The notes: generated by a model from the letters alone, not told the origin. Positions 9,484-19,040 are shown, counted from the stretch's first letter. The stretch is 64,000 nucleotides of DNA from JAWKXU01 sp020446465 (GCA_041396845.1 JAWKXU010000001.1:62001-126000); one strand, 5' to 3'. Translations and numbers: made by a program.

Positions 9484-10332
9484 ATGATCCGCCTTATCGG
9501 TATCCTCGCTGGTCTGTTCTTCACGGCAGGCGTTCTCTGGGCCTTCGGCAACGGAGCCTATAACCACATCACGGAACCGCCCGCGCCGACTGCGGAGCAT
9601 CACTTCCACAAACATCCCAAGCCGCTGCATCTGGCGAGCGACGGCCCCTTTGGCCGTTATGACAAGCAGCAGTTGCAGCGTGGCTTCCAGGTTTACAAGG
9701 AAGTCTGCTCGGCTTGTCACTCGCTCAACCACGTCGCGTTCCGCGATCTCAGCCAGCTTGGTTACAGCGAAGCTGAAGTGAAGGCGATCGCTGCGGGTTT
9801 CCAGGTTCCGGGTATCGATCCGAATACGGGTGAAACAACAACCCGTGCCGGTCTTCCGACAGACTATTTCCCCAAACCGTTTGCGAACGATATCGCTGCG
9901 CGCGCTGCCAACAACAATGCAGTTCCGCCCGATCTTTCGCTGATGGCCAAGGCGCGCCACAATGGCCCGGCCTACATCCATTCGCTGCTTACCGGGTATC
10001 AGGACCAGCCGGCTGAACTGCTGAAGGAGTTTCCTGACGCGAAAACGCCTGCCGGGCTGCATTACAACCCCTATTTCGCCAACCTGAACCTTGCGATGGC
10101 CCCGCCGCTCACCGCGGAAGATCAGGTCAGCTATGGTGACGGCACGAAAGCGACGGTCGACCAGATGGCAACGGACGTTGCAGCATTCCTGCTGTGGACC
10201 GCTGAACCGACTCTCGACAAACGCAAGCAGACCGGCTGGCCGGTGTTTGGCTTCCTCCTGTTTGCAACCGTTCTGGCCTATCTGTCGAAGAAGCAGATCT
10301 GGGCTAACAAGAAAGGCAAGAAGCAGGACTGA
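9484..10332 (+). CDS. petC: cytochrome c1
   Basis: A 282-residue membrane-anchored c-type cytochrome, the third catalytic subunit of the bc1 complex. It has an N-terminal signal segment MIRLIGILAGLFFTAGVLW, the heme-binding motif CSACH, the methionine-containing segment NLAMAPPLTAEDQVSY and a C-terminal membrane anchor (PVFGFLLFATVLAYL) ending in basic residues. It acts on the periplasmic side. A strong intrinsic terminator follows 26 bases after the stop. Confidence 0.96.
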   Translation: MIRLIGILAGLFFTAGVLWAFGNGAYNHITEPPAPTAEHHFHKHPKPLHLASDGPFGRYDKQQLQRGFQVYKEVCSACHSLNHVAFRDLSQLGYSEAEVKAIAAGFQVPGIDPNTGETTTRAGLPTDYFPKPFANDIAARAANNNAVPPDLSLMAKARHNGPAYIHSLLTGYQDQPAELLKEFPDAKTPAGLHYNPYFANLNLAMAPPLTAEDQVSYGDGTKATVDQMATDVAAFLLWTAEPTLDKRKQTGWPVFGFLLFATVLAYLSKKQIWANKKGKKQD

Positions 10333-10358
10333 TCGTCTTGCTTTGGCCAATGAACATG

Positions 10359-10390
10359 CGCCCCTGCATCCATCGATGCGGGGGCGTTTT
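10359..10390 (+). terminator. intrinsic terminator of petABC
   Basis: Arms CGCCCCTGCAT (10359-10369) and ATGCGGGGGCG (10376-10386) pair with one G.T wobble around a six-base loop. TTTT follows. It ends the petABC transcript and lies just ahead of apt. Confidence 0.85.
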
Positions 10391-10408
10391 CATCTGCAAG
10401 GCAGCAAG

Positions 10409-10945
10409 GTGACCCCCGAGGAGTTGAAGGCGCTTGTCCGCACTGTCCCGGATTTTCCCAAACCCGGCATACAGTTTCGCGACATTACGACGCTCATCGC
10501 CCATGCACATGGGCTGGCGGGTGCGATAACCTTGCTGGAAGAGCGCGCGCGTGCAGCAGGCGCTGAAGCGATTGCCGGGATCGAGGCGCGCGGGTTTATT
10601 TTCGGGGCTGCGGTTGCCGCGCGGCTTGGCGTCGGATTTCTTCCTGTCCGCAAGCAGGGCAAATATCCTGTCGATACAATCGGTGTCGATTACGAACTCG
10701 AATATGGCGCTGATCGTCTTGAAATTGACCCTACGCTGGTTGGTGAAGGCCTGCGTATTGTTCTGCTCGATGATTTGCTCGCGACAGGCGGAACAGCATT
10801 GGCGGCGGCCAGTCTGCTGCGGCGTGCGGGCGGGCGGATCATCCAGGCCCTGTTCGTCATCGACTTGCCTGATCTTGGCGGTGCAAGCCGTCTTGCAGAG
10901 GACGGCATCCCGTCAGAAGCACTGTTTGCATTTTCTGGTGATTGA
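10409..10945 (+). CDS. apt: adenine phosphoribosyltransferase
   Basis: A 178-residue purine salvage enzyme that makes AMP from adenine and PRPP. FPKPGIQFRDITTL, the EARGFIFGAAVA block and the PRPP-binding loop VLLDDLLATGGTALAA identify it. I chose a GTG start at 10409, giving V-T-P-E-E-L-K, because the alternative in-frame ATG at 10376 lies inside the 3' arm of the petABC terminator hairpin. A GCAAG sequence just upstream could serve as a weak ribosome binding site. Confidence 0.93.
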   Translation: MTPEELKALVRTVPDFPKPGIQFRDITTLIAHAHGLAGAITLLEERARAAGAEAIAGIEARGFIFGAAVAARLGVGFLPVRKQGKYPVDTIGVDYELEYGADRLEIDPTLVGEGLRIVLLDDLLATGGTALAAASLLRRAGGRIIQALFVIDLPDLGGASRLAEDGIPSEALFAFSGD

Positions 10946-11048
10946 TGTCTTCCAGCAGTTGCGAACTGCTTATGGCCGGCCAGGAAATGCGACAAATCAA
11001 AAACCTAAAGCATTTCTTCAGGTTCAACCTTTTCACGAAACGCTATAG
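10943..11048 (+). repeat. dispersed two-hairpin repeat, copy A (divergent inner hairpin)
   Basis: The stretch 10977-11048 matches the other copies closely over GGCCAGGAAATGCGACAAAT and the outer hairpin ending GAAACGCTATAG. The hairpin next to the apt stop is different in sequence: it contains the perfect palindrome AGCAGTT-GCG-AACTGCT (10954-10970). The distance from the first base of the stop codon to the GAAATGC block is 41 bases, the same as in copies B, C and D. Confidence 0.7.
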
Positions 11049-11091
11049 ACTTACGATCGCGCATTAGGCGGCAGCGGCACACCGGGAGGAT

Positions 11092-12957
11092 ATGGAAGAA
11101 CAGGCTCTTGTAATTGCAGCGGTCGGCGTGCTGGGGATCGGCGCGCAATGGGTTGCCTGGCGCACGGGTTGGCCTGCCATTGTCCTGATGCTGGCGGCTG
11201 GCTTTCTGGCAGGCCCTGTCTTCCATGTCATAGACCCTGAACACGCATTCGGCCCAATGCTGGAACCGATGATATCCATCGGGGTGGCGCTTATTCTGTT
11301 CGAAGGGGGGCTGAGCCTCGATTTTAGGGAGTTTCGCAAGGTGGGGCGCGGCGTTATGCGCCTTGCGGTGGTCGGCGTGCCTGTCGGCTGGTTTCTGGGC
11401 AGCCTTGCCTGTTACTACATTGCGGGCCTTGTCTGGCCGGTTGCGATCCTGTTCGCCGGGATACTCGTGGTGACCGGGCCGACGGTCGTCATTCCGCTCC
11501 TGCGCCAATCGAGTGTCCAGCAACGCCCGGCGGCCATCCTGAAGTGGGAAGGGATCGTGAACGATCCGGCGGGCGCGCTGTGTGCAGTTATCGCATATGA
11601 ATATTTCCGCCTTTCGGCCACTGGCACGAACCTGGTGGAGATCGTGCCGCCGATGCTGATTGCCGCGGGCCTTTCCGGCCTGCTCGGATATGCGGCTGCA
11701 AAGGCGATAGCCTGGGCATTTCCGCGTGGCGCTGTGCCTGAATTTCTGAAGGTTCCCGTGCTGCTGGTCACGGTCATTGTCGTTTTCGTCATTTCCAACT
11801 TGATCGAGCATGAGGCCGGGCTGGTCGCCGTGACGGTGATGGGCATTGCACTTGCCAACATGCACATTTCATCGTTGCGCAGTATTCACCCGTTCAAACA
11901 GAATGTCGCCGTTCTGCTGGTTTCCGGCATATTTATCCTGCTTTCGGCTTCGCTGGACCTTGAATCGCTACGCCAGTTTGAATGGCGTTTCGGTCTGTTC
12001 CTGCTGGCATTATTGTTCCTTGCCCGGCCTGCCACGATCCTCATCTCTCTCCTGTTCACCGATATTCCGTGGAACGAGCGCCTGTTTCTTGCCTGGATCG
12101 CCCCACGCGGGATTGTGCTGGTTGCAATTTCCGGCCTTTTTGCCTTGCGCCTTGAAAATATCGGATATGGCGATGGCGCGATATTGGTGGGCCTCAGCTT
12201 TGCTGTCGTTGTGACGACAATCGTTGCCCATGGCTTTACGATTGATCTGGTCGCGAAATGGCTGGGCGTGAAGGGGGAGACGCGACCCGGCGTTCTGATC
12301 GTCGGCAGCACACTGTGGTCCGGCGCGCTTGCCCGTCAACTGGCCAAGCTCGATATCCCCGTAACGATTGCGGATTCGAGCTTTCAGCGCCTTGCGCCCG
12401 CCCGTCAGAGCGGCGTGCCGATCTATCACGGCGAGATTCTCAACGAAGCGACCGAGCACAATCTCGACCTGTCGCCCTTTCAGGTGCTTATCGCCGCGAC
12501 GGACAATGAGGCCTACAATGCGCTTGTCTGCAACGAGTTTGCCTTCGAAATAGGGCGTGACCGGGTTTATCAACTGGGCGAGGCGGGCGACGAGCATGAT
12601 TATCGCGCCTTGCCGGCCTCGCTGACTGGACGGGCGCTTTTTGCGTCAGGTTTTGGCGTTGATGATGTCAATTTGCGGCAGGCACAGGGATGGGTTTTCC
12701 GCAGCACGAAGGTTTCGGACCGGTTCACGCTTGATGACGTCAAGGCGCACTTGCCAACAGATGCGCAGTTTCTGATGGTTCTGCGCAAAGATGGCCAGCT
12801 GCGGTTTTTCACTCATGCGGCAAACCCCGAGCCGTCGAGCGGCGAGGTTGTCATATCGTACACGCCGCCCGATCCGCCCGAGCAGATCGCCGCCGAAAAA
12901 GCGGCGCAGAAAAGCCGCAAGCCTGCACCGGAGAGAAAACGGGAGCAAAAAACATGA
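11092..12957 (+). CDS. CPA-type sodium/proton antiporter with C-terminal nucleotide-binding-like domain
   Basis: A 621-residue inner membrane protein. Roughly the first 400 residues form about 12 hydrophobic segments with monovalent cation/proton antiporter blocks such as LILFEGGLSLDFREF, GILVVTGPTVVIPLL and EGIVNDPAGALCAV. The last ~200 residues begin GVLIVGSTLWSGALARQLA and resemble a TrkA-N/RCK domain that would sense nucleotides or cations. It likely exchanges Na+ or K+ for protons. An AGGAGGAT ribosome binding site precedes the ATG at 11092. Its stop overlaps the start of the OmpA-like lipoprotein gene (ATGA). Confidence 0.88.
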   Translation: MEEQALVIAAVGVLGIGAQWVAWRTGWPAIVLMLAAGFLAGPVFHVIDPEHAFGPMLEPMISIGVALILFEGGLSLDFREFRKVGRGVMRLAVVGVPVGWFLGSLACYYIAGLVWPVAILFAGILVVTGPTVVIPLLRQSSVQQRPAAILKWEGIVNDPAGALCAVIAYEYFRLSATGTNLVEIVPPMLIAAGLSGLLGYAAAKAIAWAFPRGAVPEFLKVPVLLVTVIVVFVISNLIEHEAGLVAVTVMGIALANMHISSLRSIHPFKQNVAVLLVSGIFILLSASLDLESLRQFEWRFGLFLLALLFLARPATILISLLFTDIPWNERLFLAWIAPRGIVLVAISGLFALRLENIGYGDGAILVGLSFAVVVTTIVAHGFTIDLVAKWLGVKGETRPGVLIVGSTLWSGALARQLAKLDIPVTIADSSFQRLAPARQSGVPIYHGEILNEATEHNLDLSPFQVLIAATDNEAYNALVCNEFAFEIGRDRVYQLGEAGDEHDYRALPASLTGRALFASGFGVDDVNLRQAQGWVFRSTKVSDRFTLDDVKAHLPTDAQFLMVLRKDGQLRFFTHAANPEPSSGEVVISYTPPDPPEQIAAEKAAQKSRKPAPERKREQKT

Positions 12958-13556
12958 ACAATCACAAGGTTTCCCGCTTTCTGGCTATACTTGCTTCATG
13001 TTTCGGCGCCCTGGTTCTCGTCGCTTGCGATGGAGGAACGCTGGCAGAAAAAGCCATGCCTGACCCGCCAGCCTCGCCCGGTTCCAGCGTGGAGCCGCCT
13101 GCACAGACTTCCATCATGCGCCCGGATATCGAGCGCCCCCGGCCCTCTGCCGAGCCGCTGGAGCCGCTCATAATGACTGTGCCGTTCGCAGACGCGGGCT
13201 ATCGTCTGGGCGATGATGCTCTTGCGGTGTTGAGCGACGTGATGGCGTCAGAGCAGATTGCGCGTGGCGGCCCGATTGTTTTGCGCGGCCATACCGATTC
13301 GGTCGGGGATGATCGCCTCAACCTCGATACATCGCGAAAGCGGGCGGAAGTGGTCGAACGCTGGCTGGTGGGCAAGGGTGTTGCAAAGGATCGCATCAGC
13401 ATTGTCGCCTTAGGTGAAATGCGCCCCGTTGCGCCTAACGCGCACCTTGATGGCACGCCCGACGAAGAAGGCCGGGCGCGCAACCGGCGGGTGGAGATTG
13501 TTATCCCGGCCGAGATTCCGGTCGTTCCGGCGACGGAGCGCGTCAGCCAGTCCTGA
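12954..13556 (+). CDS. OmpA-family lipoprotein
   Basis: A 200-residue envelope protein. The signal peptide ends in a lipobox (LVLVAC, cysteine at about residue 24), followed by a proline-rich linker. The OmpA/MotB-like peptidoglycan-binding domain is recognisable from GHTDSVGDDRLNLDTSRKRA and ends G-R-A-R-N-R-R-V-E-I. It should tie the outer membrane to peptidoglycan. It is coupled to the antiporter by a 4-base overlap, an unusual partner; the shared function is unknown. Confidence 0.88.
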   Translation: MNNHKVSRFLAILASCFGALVLVACDGGTLAEKAMPDPPASPGSSVEPPAQTSIMRPDIERPRPSAEPLEPLIMTVPFADAGYRLGDDALAVLSDVMASEQIARGGPIVLRGHTDSVGDDRLNLDTSRKRAEVVERWLVGKGVAKDRISIVALGEMRPVAPNAHLDGTPDEEGRARNRRVEIVIPAEIPVVPATERVSQS

Positions 13557-13589
13557 CCCTAAGGTGTTTCCACCTGGTTCGAAATCGCA

Positions 13590-14507
13590 CTATGCGCCGA
13601 CCAACAGATTGGCCCTGACCCGGTCACGCATTTCCGGTGTCACCCCCAGCCGCTTTTCTATGAAGGCGTCGATCGAGCCATATTTGTCGGTCAGTGCATC
13701 GAGGGCTGCCGACAAATAGGCCGGATCAGATTTCAAAAGCGGTTCGACCACTTCAAACGGCACTTTGGCCAGTGCAGCATAGGCAGGATTATCCTTGGCG
13801 CCTTTTTCCATCTGGCCTTTGTAATCCACCAGTTTGTCTGACAGCGCATAGTCGGCCAGCACGGTTTCGCGCGGCACGCCAAGCAATGTCAGAATAAGCG
13901 CCGCCGCTGTTCCGGCCCGATCCTTGCCGGCAGTGCAATTGAACGCCAGCGGCGTTTTCCCTTCAGCCAGGAACCTGAACATTTGTGCGTAGGAATCCGC
14001 CTGATCTTCGGGCAGCGTCGTATAGAGTTGCAACATCATGGCGCGGGTCTTGCCGGCACTGACATCGTCACCGCGCAGAACTTTCCCAAGGTCGCCCGAC
14101 CCCGTGCTGTTCACATAATCGCGCGTCCAGTATGTTACGTCAGAATGGGCCGCCACATAGGGATTGGGTTCATGCGCGCGCTCTTCATTGGTGCGCAGGT
14201 CGCAAACAGTGCGAATGCCCAGATCAGACAGTTTCTTCACATCCGCTTGTGTCAGGCCGCCGGGTGTCCCCGACCGATAAATGGTCTGCCATTTGACCAT
14301 CTTGCCATCGTCGGTGCGATAGCCCCCAAGGTCGCGGAAATTGACGCCGCCTTCAAGGTCGATCAGGCGGCGCGGGTCTTTCAGCGCAGCCTGATTGTAA
14401 TCGACAGCCGTTTCGGCCTTCGCGGCGACATCGGCCTGAACAGGCGCCGCTTCCTTGCAACCAGCGACAAGCAGCAGGGCAGCCAATGAGAGTGTGATCC
14501 GGCGCAA
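13590..14507 (-). CDS. tyrosine/dual-specificity phosphatase family lipoprotein
   Basis: A 305-residue protein of the COG2365 type. The N-terminus is a lipoprotein signal (LAALLLVAGC). The family start block EGGVNFRDLGGYRTDDGK is near residue 55. The phosphatase P-loop C-T-A-G-K-D-R occurs in FNCTAGKDRAGTAAA, so the catalytic Cys and Arg are present. The start is TTG at 14507, preceded by GGAAGGAA at a good distance. It is on the same strand as the TonB-dependent receptor gene, whose stop lies about 106 bases upstream. The substrate is unknown; an envelope location suggests an extracytoplasmic phosphoester. Confidence 0.87.
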   Translation of the reverse strand: MRRITLSLAALLLVAGCKEAAPVQADVAAKAETAVDYNQAALKDPRRLIDLEGGVNFRDLGGYRTDDGKMVKWQTIYRSGTPGGLTQADVKKLSDLGIRTVCDLRTNEERAHEPNPYVAAHSDVTYWTRDYVNSTGSGDLGKVLRGDDVSAGKTRAMMLQLYTTLPEDQADSYAQMFRFLAEGKTPLAFNCTAGKDRAGTAAALILTLLGVPRETVLADYALSDKLVDYKGQMEKGAKDNPAYAALAKVPFEVVEPLLKSDPAYLSAALDALTDKYGSIDAFIEKRLGVTPEMRDRVRANLLVGA

Positions 14508-14613
14508 TTTCGTTTCCTTCCAATGGAATGCTGGTTTGGCGCGACAGTGACGGCAAAGGTGTGGCCTGTAAACCGCGCACCACACCTTTGCCCCTTCGGG
14601 TTGTTCTGTGCGA

Positions 14614-17199
14614 TCAATACTGGAAGCGAATGCCGAACATGTATCGCGAGCCGATCTGTTCAACCTCGGTCGGTGTGGCCGAAGACCCGGTATAGGCGAC
14701 GTAGTGTTCGTTCGTCAGATTGGCGAGATCGGCATAGACGGTGAAGTTGTCGTTGATCGCGTAACGCACCGTCACATCGAGATTTTCATAGGCGTCGCGG
14801 GATTCGCCAGCGCCAAGTCCGCCCAGCGTATCGAGCGACTTGTCCCGCCACTGATAGCTGACGCGCGCCGAAATGCCGTATTTTTCGTAGAACAGTGACC
14901 CGTTGAGAACTGTTTTCGACATACCCGGAAAAGCAGAACTGATGGTCGTTCCGTCCGTCTGCAACTGCTTGAAATCGCCATCGAGCAGAGTCAGGTTGCC
15001 CTGCAAGCCAAAGCCTCCAAGGAAGCCGGGCAAGGATGTGAACTGGTGTGAGGCATTGAATTCAACGCCGTAGAACTTGCCATTGCCGCCATTGAACGTC
15101 GATTCCAGCAGATAACCCGAACGGTCGAAGCCTTCGGTATTATAAAGGTCCGAGCCGAACACGCGTGCGCTGGAATAGAGCACATCTTCAACCCGGCGAT
15201 AGAAGCCCGCCACGGACAGCATACCATTGCCGGGCAGGTAGTATTCGGCGCTGGCATCCAGCCCCCAGGTCGTTTCCGGCTTGAGATAGGGATTGCCGCC
15301 TTCGATCGTTTCGCTGACGTCGTTGATACCGGTGCTGACACGGATGGCAGCATAGGCCGGGCGGGAAATGCCGCGCTGACCAGCCAGACGCAGCACGAAA
15401 TCATCCGACAGGTTGTAGCGCATGTTCACGCTGGGGAAGAGATCGAAATAGTCGTCGCTGACAGTCAGTTCGTTACCAAGGGCGATACCGGAATTTTTCA
15501 GCTTGTAGTATTCGCCGCGCACACCGGCAGTGATGAAAAGTTTGCCCAGATCAAACTCGCTCATCGCATATCCGGCCCAGACAGTTTCGGTCTGGTCGTA
15601 AAAACCCGATGGGGCTGCATAGTTCTTTGGATCGATACCGTTGGCAGCCATTGCCGCCTCCACATCTCTGGTCAGGCCCACATTATCGACATAATTGAGC
15701 GTGAACCCCAGCGGGAAGCCTGTGTCCCACGGTTTGTTCGTGACGTAATCAGTCGGATCGATGCCGAGGCCAGCGAGCGATTCATAACCGCCTATAGCAA
15801 TGACATTGCCGGAAATATCGCGCTTGGTTCCGGTCACACCGCCCTTCAGAGTGACAGTGTCGCTCAACGCCTTGCGGAAATCGACCTTGCCGACATAGGA
15901 ATCCGAACGGATTTCCTGCCAGATTGGCAGCAGAATGCTGCGTCCTGCATCCAGCGACGTCTGGTCGAACCCTGAAAGCTGCGATCCACGAACCAGCGTG
16001 CCGGTGCCGTCATCAACCGTGCTGTAAAGCGTGACGATGGGAAAGCGCGGGTCGTCCGTGCGATCATAGTTGAGGGAGACATTGTCCAGCCCGCTGGTCG
16101 CAGCCTGCACCAGCGGAAGGTAGGAATTGTTATCCGTGCGCGTGAAGCCGAACGCGGCATTGAAGCCAAAGCCGTTGTCGTCTTCATATTCCATACCGGC
16201 GGTGCCGATGTAATTCTTGTTGGTGTATTTGCCGTTGTTGAATGCGCCCGTTACCGGAACGCCGACAAGATCACCGGTTTCAAAGCCACGCGTGCCCGAA
16301 ACGGCGTCTTCCAGTTCGATCTGGTAGGCGTTGCGCTGTTCCTTGTCCGTGAAATCGGAGAAAATGCCGCGAATATAGAATTTCTGCCCGTCTTCGGGAG
16401 AAAACTCCACCGTGCCGTAAAGGCCGTTGTTGGAACGGGTGAGGCGATAGTTGCGGATGTCGATATCGGTCGGGCCGAACGCATCGTATCCCGCTTCGCG
16501 GTTGTCGGTGACTTGTTTGCGCTGGTAATGCGAACCGGCAATGGCGACGCCCCACACGTCGTTGGACCAGCTCAGCCGCAACGATCCCTGCCGCTGCTCA
16601 CCATCGCCAAGGTCCATGAAACCATAACCCAGATCGCCCGATGCGTGGAAGCCATCCTTTCCATCGAGCGGGGAGTAAGTCCGCATATCGACATTGGCGA
16701 CAATGGCTTCTGCCGTGATGTCAGGCGTCAGGGACTTGTTGATGCGCAGTTCGGATAGAAGCACTGCCGGCACCGAGTCAAAGCGATAGGAACGCGACGT
16801 CCCGCCCTCATCAACGCCAGTTTGCGGGATGCCGTCAATGCTGACCGTGGTCCAGCGGTTCGGCGCGCCGCGCACCTGAATATAGCGGGCCTGTCCCTGA
16901 TCGCGCTGCACCGCAACGCCGGGCAGGCGGGCGAGGGCCGCAGCCGTGTTTTCATCCGGGAAGCGGCCCATCGAATCCGATGAGGCAATATCGGTTACGT
17001 TGGTGGCAACGCGCTTTTCCTCGATCGACGCTTCCTGCGATTCCAGAATCGACCCGGTGACGATGATTGCGTCCGAATATGCGTCATCGTATTCTGCAGT
17101 ATCAGTTTCTGCGTTTTCAGAAGCGTGAGCGTATGTGAAAGGTGTGATGCATACAGAAGCAAGAAAGAAATATGATTTCGATTTAGATAAAATACGCAT
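14614..17199 (-). CDS. TonB-dependent outer membrane receptor
   Basis: An 861-residue outer membrane transporter. It has a signal peptide (about residues 1-26), a plug domain starting SDAIIVTGSILESQ and containing ALARLPGVAVQRDQGQARYI and VSIDGIPQTG, and a beta-barrel ending in an aromatic residue (Y-M-F-G-I-R-F-Q-Y). It takes up a ligand using energy from TonB-ExbBD; a tonB-exbB-exbD-exbD operon lies at 40.1-42.8 kb in this window. The ligand cannot be read from sequence. The plug resembles sphingomonad and Caulobacter receptors for carbohydrates or other organic substrates more than siderophore receptors; this is inference. It is divergent from the PHP-type hydrolase gene. Confidence 0.92.
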   Translation of the reverse strand: MRILSKSKSYFFLASVCITPFTYAHASENAETDTAEYDDAYSDAIIVTGSILESQEASIEEKRVATNVTDIASSDSMGRFPDENTAAALARLPGVAVQRDQGQARYIQVRGAPNRWTTVSIDGIPQTGVDEGGTSRSYRFDSVPAVLLSELRINKSLTPDITAEAIVANVDMRTYSPLDGKDGFHASGDLGYGFMDLGDGEQRQGSLRLSWSNDVWGVAIAGSHYQRKQVTDNREAGYDAFGPTDIDIRNYRLTRSNNGLYGTVEFSPEDGQKFYIRGIFSDFTDKEQRNAYQIELEDAVSGTRGFETGDLVGVPVTGAFNNGKYTNKNYIGTAGMEYEDDNGFGFNAAFGFTRTDNNSYLPLVQAATSGLDNVSLNYDRTDDPRFPIVTLYSTVDDGTGTLVRGSQLSGFDQTSLDAGRSILLPIWQEIRSDSYVGKVDFRKALSDTVTLKGGVTGTKRDISGNVIAIGGYESLAGLGIDPTDYVTNKPWDTGFPLGFTLNYVDNVGLTRDVEAAMAANGIDPKNYAAPSGFYDQTETVWAGYAMSEFDLGKLFITAGVRGEYYKLKNSGIALGNELTVSDDYFDLFPSVNMRYNLSDDFVLRLAGQRGISRPAYAAIRVSTGINDVSETIEGGNPYLKPETTWGLDASAEYYLPGNGMLSVAGFYRRVEDVLYSSARVFGSDLYNTEGFDRSGYLLESTFNGGNGKFYGVEFNASHQFTSLPGFLGGFGLQGNLTLLDGDFKQLQTDGTTISSAFPGMSKTVLNGSLFYEKYGISARVSYQWRDKSLDTLGGLGAGESRDAYENLDVTVRYAINDNFTVYADLANLTNEHYVAYTGSSATPTEVEQIGSRYMFGIRFQY

Positions 17200-17483
17200 T
17201 ACCAGTTACCCCTGAAGTAATAACCGCACATTGTTTCCATTACGGGAATGGTTTGTGCGTTCTCGGGGGCGCCTATCGCAGGGCTTGATGACGTATTTAT
17301 TGCAGTGCAGCAATTTTTGCGCCGGGGAATATGGTCTTATTTATGTCATGAAAATTATATAGTTATGCAGCCATTTCGGTGTGACTGAATGCTTATCTAA
17401 CCTGTTGCACCTGGTGGAAATCAGGCCAAGGCAGGAAACCACGCCTCTTCAACGTATTCTTTTGACCAGGGTAAACGACCATT

Positions 17484-18977
17484 ATGACGCGCCGCATATC
17501 TGTCTGTTTTCTGCCGCTCTTGCTTGTTTCAACCATCGGTGTTGCGCCCGCCGGGGCGCATGGCCTGCATGAGGGTGACAGGCTGGACATACCGGAATCG
17601 GCTCCCGATGCCGGCGACGTGCGCTGGCTGGCCGGGGATCATCATATCCATTCGCGCTATTCAACCAGTTACGACACCGACAAAGACCCTCCGGAGCCAA
17701 AAGTTGGCGGCGATGCGATCTATCCCATTCCGATGAACGCCCTGATGGCCCGGAAGTTCGGCCTTTCGTGGATGGTGGCAACCGACCATGGCGGGCCGAA
17801 CCACAGCAAGGTCAACCATGACAGGGCCTATCCCGAGCTTTTGCTTTCCCGCGAACTGGTGCCCGACGTGGTGCAGTTTTTCGGGATGGAGCTGAACTCC
17901 CCCGCGGCAGACCATTCCAGCATCATCATTCCTGCTGGCAGCGACGAAGCGGATCGTTTGCAGGAACTCGAACTTGCTTTCGATGCACGGGAAGCCTGGC
18001 CGGAAGACCCAGCCCGGAACACCGAACCAAAAATGCTCGAAGCGTTGCGCGCCGCGCAGAAGCAATCGAAAAAGCCTGTGGTGATTGCCCATCACCCGTC
18101 GCGGTCTGCCACCGGCATGGGCGAATATGGCATGACCACGCCGCGTGAATTGCGAAGTTGGAACGATACCGCGCCAGATATTGCGGTCGGCATGGAAGGC
18201 GCGCCGGGGCATCAGGCATCGGGTGAAGGCGGCCAGGCTTCAGAAGCCTATGCCAGATATTTCGGCACCAGCCAGATTATGCGCGGTGCTTACACAAAGT
18301 TTCCGACGATGGGCGGGTTTGACCAGATGACGGCGCGGCTTGGGGGATTCTGGGATTCGATGCTGGGCGAAGGGCGCCGCTGGTGGATCACGGCCAATTC
18401 GGACAGTCATATCCACTGGAGCGAAGGCGGGATGGATTACTGGCCCGGCGAATATTCCAAAACCTATGTCCACGCGCGCAAGGCCCCACAGGAAATTCTC
18501 GAAGCCATCCGCGCGGGCAAGGCTTTCGTTACGACGGGCGATCTTGTCTCCGGTGTCGAGATACTGAACGGGAAAACTCCCGTGGAACTGGGCGGCACCA
18601 TCGAGGCCAAACGTGGCGAAACGCTGCACCTGACTATCCGCTTTCGCGATCCGGACGGGAACAACGCCAAAGGCCAGAACCCGACTGTGCGGCGTGTTGA
18701 TCTGATACGCGGAACAGTGACGGGCAAGGCTGGCAATCCCGATCAGGATCGCAATCCGACCGCGAGGATTGAATCGCGATTTACCGCAGATGACTGGCGC
18801 AAGGATGGCGAGTGGGTAACGATCGAGACTGAACTGCCTCCCATCGAAGGGAACGCATATATCCGCCTTCGCGGCACCAACACTTCAGAGGCCGAACCCG
18901 CGCCCGATACACCGGGCGAAGACGTCTGGTCGGATTTGTGGTTCTACACCAACCCGGTGTTCATTGTTACACGTTAG
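17484..18977 (+). CDS. secreted CehA/McbA-type metallohydrolase (PHP-like domain)
   Basis: A 497-residue protein with a clear signal peptide (cleavage near residue 26, after P-A-G-A-H). The PHP-type metal site starts with DHHIHSRYS. Further candidate ligands are in VATDHGGPNHSKVNHD, FFGMELNSP, VIAHHPSR and NSDSHIHWSEGG. CehA/McbA relatives hydrolyse carbamates or phosphoesters. The last ~120 residues look like a beta-sandwich domain. The gene is divergent from the TonB-dependent receptor, with a 284-base AT-rich intergenic region between them, and the phosphatase lipoprotein lies beyond the receptor. The stop codon TAG is also the first base triplet of repeat copy E. Confidence 0.82.
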   Translation: MTRRISVCFLPLLLVSTIGVAPAGAHGLHEGDRLDIPESAPDAGDVRWLAGDHHIHSRYSTSYDTDKDPPEPKVGGDAIYPIPMNALMARKFGLSWMVATDHGGPNHSKVNHDRAYPELLLSRELVPDVVQFFGMELNSPAADHSSIIIPAGSDEADRLQELELAFDAREAWPEDPARNTEPKMLEALRAAQKQSKKPVVIAHHPSRSATGMGEYGMTTPRELRSWNDTAPDIAVGMEGAPGHQASGEGGQASEAYARYFGTSQIMRGAYTKFPTMGGFDQMTARLGGFWDSMLGEGRRWWITANSDSHIHWSEGGMDYWPGEYSKTYVHARKAPQEILEAIRAGKAFVTTGDLVSGVEILNGKTPVELGGTIEAKRGETLHLTIRFRDPDGNNAKGQNPTVRRVDLIRGTVTGKAGNPDQDRNPTARIESRFTADDWRKDGEWVTIETELPPIEGNAYIRLRGTNTSEAEPAPDTPGEDVWSDLWFYTNPVFIVTR

Positions 18978-19040
18978 AGCATTCGCACCGCGTATTTATT
19001 CTTTGTATTGTTTATAGACTTTTTCGACCCGGAACGTTTC
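18975..19040 (+). repeat. dispersed two-hairpin repeat, copy E (degenerate)
   Basis: It starts TTAGAGCATT, with TAG being the stop of the upstream gene, as in copy C. It retains ATAGACTTTTTCG from the inner hairpin but carries about 16 extra bases before it and has lost the outer hairpin. I read it as a decayed copy. Confidence 0.45.

Noticed and set aside
10376..10408. Upstream in-frame ATG start for apt at 10376
   Set aside because: It lies in the 3' arm of the petABC terminator; the GTG at 10409 fits the family N-terminus.
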